From NCBI GenBank assembly GCA_000151295.1, contig GG745338.1:1107308-1159381 (forward strand): a DNA stretch of 52,074 nt, read 5' to 3'. The DNA comes from Allomyces macrogynus ATCC 38327. Taxonomy: Eukaryota > Blastocladiomycota > Blastocladiomycetes > Blastocladiales > Blastocladiaceae. This document shows, one piece after another, positions 45,240 through 52,074 of the stretch. Below the pieces are notes generated by a model that saw only the letters and a program-made list of their open reading frames with translations, was not told where the DNA came from and ran no database searches. Numbering within the stretch: position 1 is the first letter of the stretch; every line of letters begins with the position of its first letter. The position numbers were made by a program, and so were the translations under genes.

Positions 45240-46564
45240 TCAGCTCGCAACGACCGTGTTCCCGAACCGGTCCGTGACATATTTGACGGCCTGCTCCTCC
45301 TTGTCGTCGTCATCATCTGACGCATCCTCTTCCTCCCCGCTCTCGTTACTTGCCTCGTCATCCTCTTCGCTATCTTCTCCACCTTCTCCATCGTCGCCGC
45401 CGTCGCTCTCACTGTCGCTGTACCTCGGCATCCGGCCGTATCCGATCTGCATGCTGCGGTTCGTGTTCTCGAACAGCAGGTCGTGGTCGTCGTCATCGGA
45501 CCCAGCTGCGTCGTCGTGCTTGGCGCGCTCTGTTAGAAAGGCCAAGGAGAACATGTAAATGCATACGACGCGATAAGGGGTCAGCGCGCGGATTACAACG
45601 CACCGTGGTCCTGCAGTTCCTTGAGGTACTCGTTCTGAACGGCGACGATTTCGGCCGAGTCCTTGCACGCAGCGTATCGCTCGAAGAGGGTTCTGGTGGA
45701 GAGCGAGGGCGGTCAGAATGGGTTCCCGCGGCAGAACAGACGAACGAGGAGAACAGAGCGCACTCATTGAGCTCGTAGAACGCGTGTCCCCACTTGAACT
45801 TGCTCATCAGCTCGTCGCCGTAGTCCTTGAACCCTGCGTGCGTCCCAGTTCACGGCGTGAGTCCAGCACACATGCATCCGCGACCAGCACCGACGCGAGC
45901 GTACCGGTGATGTAAAACGCGGCAGCGAGGGCCTCGACACAGTTCAGCCGCGACGGGCGGCCGTAGTTGACGGGGTTCGCGGCGATCAGGAACGGCACTA
46001 GATATTGCGCGGCGTCAGTTCCACTCTCCACCCCCTCCCACCCGCCTCCGCGCGACCAACAACAACGTACGCAAGCGATCGTGCGGCGACCGAATCCGAT
46101 GAAACGGCACCTCGTGTAACCGCGCCCAGGAACACTCGACGACCCCGAGTCCGTGAGCCTGCACGATCGCGCGGTCGGCGGGACTGACCGCCTTCTTGCC
46201 TTCCGGGCTCATGATCAGGCCATTGAACCGCTGGCCCACGCGCAACCCGCGGATCATATGCATGCGCTCAAGTTTCTTGCCGGAGCACCGTTTCGGGTCG
46301 CAGTGTTCAAAGTCCTAACGAGGCCACGCGCAAGAGTTGGTAACGATGCGACAGAGGTTGTCGCGAGCGAGCGGGGCGAGCACTTACCCACATGGCCAGC
46401 GGCACCTTGATTGCGCTCCTTGCGGTACCGGACGAGGAGGGGCCGTCTTGCAAGTCGCTGGCGCGGTCGGCACCGCCGTGGTCGTGGTCGCGCTCGCCGC
46501 GCCGTGCAGCGCCGGATCCCTTGGACGCATGGCCGCCTTGGTGGTGGCGGTGGCCGCGGCCCAT
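45240..46564 (-). CDS. TSR3: TSR3, 18S rRNA aminocarboxypropyltransferase
   Basis: TSR3 transfers the aminocarboxypropyl group from S-adenosylmethionine to a hypermodified pseudouridine of 18S rRNA late in small-subunit maturation. Six exons are inferred on the minus strand: 46564-46388, 46314-46071, 45997-45905, 45833-45764, 45692-45604 and 45529-45240. They sum to 963 bases for 320 residues, in frame. Junctions restore family blocks: VPLAMWDFEHCDPKRCSGKK, LRVGQRFNGLIMSPEGKKAV, SPADRAIVQAHGLGVVECSW, RSPHDRLLPFLIAANPVNYG, LNCVEALAAAFYITG, FKWGHAFYELNETLFERYAA and VQNEYLKEL. The N-terminal ~50 residues are histidine- and glycine-rich. The C-terminal ~95 residues are an acidic aspartate- and glutamate-rich tail, typical of eukaryotic Tsr3. 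Confidence 0.95.
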
Positions 46565-46699
46565 GCTTGCAGTGTCGAATACGGGATCAGCGGGGCTTCT
46601 TGCGTCGATTGCAGGAAGTTGTGTTGCGCAGTTGAATGCGATTGCAATGCTCGTCGCTCGACCTCGGTGACGCCGCTCCCTCCACGGCGCTCAAAGCCG

Positions 46700-47230
46700 G
46701 CCAACACCGCTCCACAGGAGCCTGAAGTTCGAACCCCACGCACGCCCGTGCCTCGATCTTAGTGGAGATAATTTTAAACCTTGTGAGATTTGCGCCAAAA
46801 TTGAAAAATCGCATTTTTTTTGGGCGACACGAACGCCGCTGCTACCGCCTAATTCTTAGCTAGTGCAAAAATATTATCGTGCTCCACCTCCATAAATACC
46901 GCGGAAGCCCTATCCAATATGTGGAGATGAAAGAGAAGGCGTGTAGAAAGCTGGACTGAGAGACTTGAAAACTTGTCGCCAGCTGCACACAGCCCTGCCC
47001 CACCAGCCTCTCTCAGCAGAACCTCCCTCGTCCTGAGGGGCTCAACTGGGATTCACCATCAGCAATGACGGCGGATGCGGTACACGAGGGTAGCCCCCCA
47101 CACTGGCCACGATCGACCAAGTGTGGGGCAAGACGCCACGACGACCGTGATTGAGGACAGTTGGGCAAACGGTTTTGGTGGAGCCCCGCGTTGACCACAG
47201 TACGAGCAAGGAAGTCTCATGTATAGAGAA
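46700..47230 (+). repeat. Third copy of the SINE-like dispersed repeat (copy C)
   Basis: Block 46700-46785 has AAGTTCGAACCCCACGC (B-box-like) and GTGGAGATAATTTTAAACC, matching 38395-38475. Block 46975-47225 has CAGCTGCACACAGCCC, GGCGGATGCGGTACACGAGG, CGACCAAGTGTGGGGCAAGA and GGACAGTTGGGCAAACGG, matching copy A at about 38541-38690. The orientation is the same as the copies 8.5 kb away. The space between the blocks (about 46786-46974) is AT-rich and not shared. Confidence 0.55.
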
Positions 47231-47265
47231 TCCAAAAATGTCAAGAAAATCCACTTGTATTCTGC

Positions 47266-49460
47266 TCAATTCACGCCAAAGAAGCGGCGCATCACCTTCT
47301 TGTACCCGGGCGAAATGATGTGCTGCTCCGTCTCATACAGCATCATGAGCGCGCCCATCGCCGCCGCAAAGTACAGCGGCTCCCCGACCTTCTTCTCCGA
47401 CAAGACGCGCACCAACACGCGCTGCACGAACCCGACCTTGGCCCTTGCAACCGGGTCGGTCGGCAGTTGCGGAATGACGCCGACGTCGAGCAAACACCGC
47501 CAAAATGACTCGAGCGCGCGCGGCAAGCAGTAGAGCGCCAATTCCAACCGGCGGCCGCTCGGTTCGAGCAACGACCACGCGCCCGACGCGATCCCGTTAA
47601 TCACGTAAATTGGCACGGCGTCGCGCCCGAGCGCGCCGCGCAAAATGCACGTCATGGTCCAGGCCGTCGTCACGTACCCGGCCAGGAACACGGAACTGCG
47701 CGCCGTGTTGAAGAGCAGGCGCGCGATCGAATTCAGCGGCGCCGAACGCAGCCGCTTCGACCCGAGAATGATCGTCATGAGCACGTTGAGCGGCAGGTAC
47801 AGCCGTGCCGACCGGCGGAACGCGTGTCCGAAACAACGCGCCGAATAGCCCGCGCACGACGCGGTTTCGGGGTGGATCACGGAGCACATGGCCGACCGGT
47901 GGCCCGAGATCAACAGGGTGTCCGCGAGCGGGAGACGCTCGACGGGCGGGCCGCCGCCCACGGGATGAACTTGTCGGCGAGGTGCGGGTACCCGCAAGTT
48001 TCCCACAGCACGCGGCCCATGTGCCGCATGTAGTGCGGCGTCAAGACGCCGACCTTGTCGCGGATCCCGGAGTGCGTGAGCAGGAACGACAGGTAGGACG
48101 AGGCGAGCGTGCCGGGCATGGCCACGAACGAGAAGAGGATCTGCGCCGACGAGAGCATCATCACGACCGCGCCCGTTGACGCGGCAATGTATCGCGGCAG
48201 ATTCGCGTACATGCGCCGCAAGTGTGTGAGGAGGGTGGCGACAAGACGGGCGACGAGGGACCGCGGCACAGACTGGGAGACGGTGGATGGAGCCCCCGGG
48301 GTCGCGAGGGTCGTGGTCGGGTACGAGTCAATGGAAATGCCCTCGTCGTCCACCTCGGTCGCGGGCGTCGCCGTCCCGTCAGTGGTCGAGGCGGGAACCG
48401 CGGTGTCGGTGCACGCGACGCCGTGCCTCTTCTCCCACCCGGCGCGCCACCGCACAAAGTAGAACTTGGTCAAAAATTCGCCTAATTGACGCTGCGTTAG
48501 TATCACACGCCCACCCCGTTCCACCTCCCAAGTTCAGTCCGAAAAGCCGTACCTGCGCGCGTCAACAGATACAGGCAAATGGCTGTGCGCCGCGTCGGGT
48601 TGTTATCAATCAAAATGGCCAGACCAGCGAGCGCGCCGGCAATAAACGCGGCCCACTTGCGCAGACGCACGCCTGCGGCCTCGTCGTCGGACTCGTCGGC
48701 CTCGGTCGTGACACGCCGCCTGAGCGCAGCGAGCGCGTACCGTGCTGCGCAAAACAGCGACTTGTAGGACGAGATGAAGGTCGAGACGAACAGCGCGAAC
48801 CGCAACGTGTCGCCGTTGAACTCGCGCTTGAGCAGCGACGGTCTGTCAAGAATCGAGCGTCAGAACAACGCGATCCAGGGCCCAGTAAGCTCGTAAACAA
48901 TAAAACCCGTACTTTTTGAACACCTTGCCCATAAGCACGGCCGGCAACGTGCCCACGAGCCATTTCACGCCGTAGGCGACGGCCAGCGACCGCAACCACC
49001 CGCGCGTCGCATTCTGTACGCAGGTCCCCTGGTGCCGGCACCGCAGGGCCTCCGGGACGGGGCGCGGCGTCGGGGAGGGGGACTCGTCGGCAGAGCACGG
49101 GACGGGCGACGGCGAGTGCCACGACGGCCGCAAAGACGCACGCGACGAGACGCGTTGAATGGTTGCGTGGAAGTGCCGCAAGGATTTGGCGATCTTTTCG
49201 GTCTCCTCGTCGGTCAGGCAGAGCGAGAGCAGTTGCGCCTGATAATAATGGAGAACGGGAGCCGAGGGAAGACGCATCAGTGCATAGATGGAGGAATGGC
49301 ACGAGAGACGCGTTGCCCGTCATCTGTTTGCCATCAAAATACGCACCAGGAGCTCGAGAAAGTTTTGGTAAAAGGCCTCGGTCGTCATGAGCTGGCTCAC
49401 GGCCGATTTGGCCGTGGCGCGCGTCGCCTTTTCGGCAACGGTCGTGGCCAAGGGATCCAT
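47266..49460 (-). CDS. TMEM135: TMEM135-like multi-pass membrane protein
   Basis: Family members are multi-pass organelle membrane proteins; human TMEM135 is linked to peroxisomes and mitochondrial dynamics. Exons 49460-49347, 49238-48913, 48842-48553 and 48481-47266 are inferred on the minus strand. The intron before the last exon has a canonical ACTAAC branch site. Diagnostic blocks are CRHQGTCVQNATRGWLRSLA, REFNGDTLRFALFVSTFISS, AFIAGALAGLAILIDNNPTR (then AICLYLLTRA), CSVIHPETASC and RRLELALYCLPRALESFWR. Several hydrophobic helices lie between them. A minus-one frame break falls near 47955-47960 (ATCCCGTGGGCGG), between DKFIP and GGGPPVERL. Everything after it is open to the stop at 47266. 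Either one C is missing from the sequence or the gene is newly damaged. Confidence 0.85.
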
Positions 49461-50342
49461 GGCGGTTCTGGCGACAGCGAGGGTGCACGGTGCGGTCGAG
49501 ATGCAATCTGGTGGGCGTCAGCAGGAACTGGCTCAGGCCTTCTTGCTCGTGCACAGGGTCAATCGGGCGGTCTGGAGCAGACTGAGCGGGTGGAGAGGCT
49601 TGCTGGGGGCTCGCGCGAGCTTGCCGTGGCGTGCCGTGTCGATGGTGCCGCGCTTCGTTCACTTGTGTCTGGCCAAGTTGCGGTGCCCGACGATGGACGA
49701 GTTATTGGTTGTTGCTTCTCGTTGGGGAGAAAAGACGCCAGCCGATGTTCGGCCCCCTTGCAGGTTCGGCGAACTTGTCGGGCGTCGCGGAGCAGCGGGG
49801 AAATGGCAATGTTGTGCATGATGAAATCATGGGCGGCGACGGCGAGCGGGGGAACCGTCGATATTATATTGCTTGATCTGCGCGGCGCGTCCATCTTCGG
49901 TGCAAGCCCGACAAGAGCGTCGCTTGCTCCGATCGGTGGGAGCGCGCGACCCGCTCAAGAAAACGGCCCTGGCGAGAAGCTTGCGAGTTTCCCCGCGATC
50001 CTCACGTGGGGCGGGTTGGCCTACTGAGCAAGGAGCACATGTGCCTCCTCGCCTCAGGGTGCTTTCACCGAGGCCTGCCATCCCTGTCGGGTGACGCACT
50101 GCGGATCACGCCACAACGGATTACCGCTCGTCCCGGCGTCGGTCCTCTTCGCAATACTCGCCGTCGCCGCCGCCTCGGCCGCGAACTTCTCCCAAACGCG
50201 ACCGCGAGCCCGTGCACCCGCGCGACCTACCGCACTTGCAAGAGCATCCGCGCCGCTACCCGTGGCCGACCCGCACAACCGCCCCGCGTGATCCAGCGAC
50301 GCGCAACCACCGGCCACCGACACCAGCCATCCCGCGCCCGCC
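49461..50342. other. Divergent promoter region between TMEM135-like and RAMA-PHD genes
   Basis: About 880 bp lie between two start codons pointing in opposite directions. Several short frames cross it but none shows a known domain. No repeat or RNA gene was seen. Confidence 0.4.
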
Positions 50343-52074
50343 ATGCCGCCGGCCAAGACGCAGGGCCGCGTGACGCTGGCCGACCTGGTCGACGCCGGCC
50401 TGCTCGAGGCCGGCGACCAAGTCACGTTCGACAACCACATTGCCACAGTGCAAGCCAATGGCGAGCTCTATGTCGGCGAGCCCGGGTCGATCCCGGTCTA
50501 CCTACAGCCCACCTACCAATCGCCGAGCTCGTGGTGTACCGGTACGTGGCCATCCGATCCTGTTTGTGCGCCGCGGCCAAGGCCGTCCTATATCGCAAAT
50601 TCACGCCAGCCCCGACCTTCCCAAATTCTAGACGTGCGCCGCCGCGGCCGCGAATCCTCGGCGACCGTCTCCGGGTGGATCAAGGCACGCCTGGCTGCTG
50701 ACCGGTCGCGCACGCTCGATTCCGTGCGCCGGCAATACATGGAGACCATCCACCCGCAGGGCGTCCCTGGGACCGACGCGACTCCGCCGCCACCGGGCGG
50801 CGCCTACCACGGCCGCACGCGCGGCGCAGCGCCCGAAACCGACTATGCCGCCGACGTAAACGCCTACCTCGACGAGGACGAGGACGACGAGGACGACGAC
50901 GATGTCGTGCGCGCGCCGACCTCGGCCATTCGCCGCCGGCACTTGGTCGAAGTGCCCCCGCATGACGACGACAAGGATGCGGATTTCCAAGCGGGTGAGC
51001 AACGCAAGAAGAAGGGACGTAGTAGGCCGTCCAAGGCGGGGACGGCAGCCGGGTCGCCTGCGGTTTCCGCTGGTGCTGCGGGGTCGGCGCCGCCGAGCAA
51101 AAAGGCCAAGGTGCTTGATGGACCGGGGTCGGGTAAGGTGCGCACGCTGTCGGCGGGCGCTCACCGGTCGACGACTCCCGCGGCGTCTTCTGCTGTAGCC
51201 GGCGGCGCGCTTGGACTCGTCCCCGCAGCTGGTGCCGGGCCCAGTGCCGCCGCTGCGACCACGGCCGAGCTCGAGCGCAAGGTCGAGGAGCCGATGCCGG
51301 TCCCCGCCGTGGCGATCCTGCCGCTGACCACGGCCTCGACCGACCCGGACGCCGACATATTCCGCGCGGCCACGTCGTGCGTCGACTGTTCGGCCGTGCT
51401 GCATGCCGACGAAGAGTACCTGACGTGCGCGTCGTGCACTGAGGCGCACCACCCGTCGTGCACGCCGCTCTACATTTGCCCGCCACCGGCGACCGCGCGC
51501 GACCCGTGGATCTGCATCTACTGCACGTTCTGCTCGAAATGCAACAAGTCGACGCCGCGCGACCAGCTCGCCAAGTGTTCTGGCTGCCAGCACGTGTTCC
51601 ACCTCGACTGCGTGCACGTCTCGCCCGACCTGATTGGCGCCGACGGCACGATTTTCTGCAACAACTGCGCCGAGTGCTTTTCGTGCGGGACCAAGCCGCG
51701 CGGGAACGTTGCGCTGGCGCCGCCCGCGTGGGACCGGCACCCGGCCAAGAATGCCTACCAGTGCCAGTCGTGCTCGGCGTCGTACCATGCCGATAATTAC
51801 TGCCCCGTCTGCCTCAAAGCGTATCCGGAAGACGATTTTGAAACGCCCATGGTCGGGTGCGACGGACCCTGTGGGAAATGGGTTCACAAGGCATGCGACC
51901 CGCTGCTCTCGAATATTCACTATGACGAATTGCACGCGACGAACCACGAGTACGTGTGCCCGCGGTGCCGCACGCCGCCAGCGTCTGAAGCCGACCCGGA
52001 CGAGGTCATGTACGTCGACGTCGTGCCCGCTGTGGGGGACCGGCGGCGGCACCGGCGGCGCAGATCGTGTCGCA
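50343..52074 (+). CDS. RAMA-like domain plus PHD-type zinc fingers, chromatin protein (truncated by window edge)
   Basis: The start at 50343 opens directly with a RAMA-like domain (GRVTLADLVDAGLLEAGDQV, then GELYVGEPGSIPVY, then SPSSWCTDV). RAMA domains accompany restriction and adenine-methylation systems and are predicted to bind modified DNA. A 90-bp intron (50542-50631, donor GTACG, acceptor TTCTAG) joins SSWCTD to VRRRGRESSATVSGWIKARL in frame. A long linker follows with an acidic run (50865-50905), basic nuclear-localisation-like clusters (QRKKKGRSRPSK, PSKKAKV) and alanine- and glycine-rich sequence. From about 51370 there is an array of cysteine-rich fingers: CVDCSAVLHA, LTCASCTEAHHPSC, WICIYCTFCSKC, LAKCSGCQHVFHLDC, CNNCAECFSCG, YQCQSCSASYH, MVGCDGPCGKWVHKACD and YVCPRCR. 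These give about three PHD-type units. The frame is open to the window end, so the C-terminus is missing. Confidence 0.8.
   Translation, partial: MPPAKTQGRVTLADLVDAGLLEAGDQVTFDNHIATVQANGELYVGEPGSIPVYLQPTYQSPSSWCTGTWPSDPVCAPRPRPSYIANSRQPRPSQILDVRRRGRESSATVSGWIKARLAADRSRTLDSVRRQYMETIHPQGVPGTDATPPPPGGAYHGRTRGAAPETDYAADVNAYLDEDEDDEDDDDVVRAPTSAIRRRHLVEVPPHDDDKDADFQAGEQRKKKGRSRPSKAGTAAGSPAVSAGAAGSAPPSKKAKVLDGPGSGKVRTLSAGAHRSTTPAASSAVAGGALGLVPAAGAGPSAAAATTAELERKVEEPMPVPAVAILPLTTASTDPDADIFRAATSCVDCSAVLHADEEYLTCASCTEAHHPSCTPLYICPPPATARDPWICIYCTFCSKCNKSTPRDQLAKCSGCQHVFHLDCVHVSPDLIGADGTIFCNNCAECFSCGTKPRGNVALAPPAWDRHPAKNAYQCQSCSASYHADNYCPVCLKAYPEDDFETPMVGCDGPCGKWVHKACDPLLSNIHYDELHATNHEYVCPRCRTPPASEADPDEVMYVDVVPAVGDRRRHRRRRSCR

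Overview
The window is nuclear DNA from a eukaryote, most likely an early-diverging zoosporic fungus. Allomyces or another Blastocladiomycota is my best guess, from memory of their gene style rather than from any search. The evidence is GC-rich coding DNA, many 50-105 bp GT-AG introns (donors often GTACG or GTATG), fungal-type gene content, and an adenylate kinase 8-like gene, a family tied to cilia and flagella, which are absent from Dikarya. No rRNA, confident tRNA, CRISPR array or bacterial operon was seen.

Left part (1-16 kb): two decayed copies of an F-box gene lie on the minus strand (1-2904). Next comes an apparently complete KDZ-type DNA transposon (about 3047-11625), more AT-rich than its surroundings. 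It has imperfect terminal inverted repeats, a three-exon transposase gene, and a second gene with a 63-bp tandem repeat and a cysteine-protease-like C-terminus. A third decayed F-box copy follows (11848-14786, minus).

Middle (16-40 kb): cytosolic-type L-asparaginase with ankyrin repeats (+); an intact F-box paralogue (+); a predicted mitochondrial helical protein (-); mitochondrial GatA (+); the meiotic helicase HFM1/MER3 (-), divergent from SMC6 (+); a membrane glycoprotein of unknown function (-); then a patch of short dispersed repeats and a fourth F-box fragment (-).

Right part (40-52 kb): AK8-like protein with degenerate P-loops (+); a fatty-acid elongase with a QxxHH box (-); TSR3 rRNA-modifying enzyme (-); a second repeat patch; TMEM135-like membrane protein (-); and, running off the right edge, a gene fusing a RAMA-like domain to several PHD-type zinc fingers (+).

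Most host genes are unrelated housekeeping genes, not an operon. The most interesting items are the KDZ element with its passenger gene, the RAMA-PHD fusion (a candidate methyl-adenine reader), the AK8 with both P-loops lost, the F-box family decaying around the transposon, and recurring one-base frame breaks in conserved genes. Exon borders were inferred by eye. They were accepted where the reading frame and a conserved family sequence both continue across the junction.
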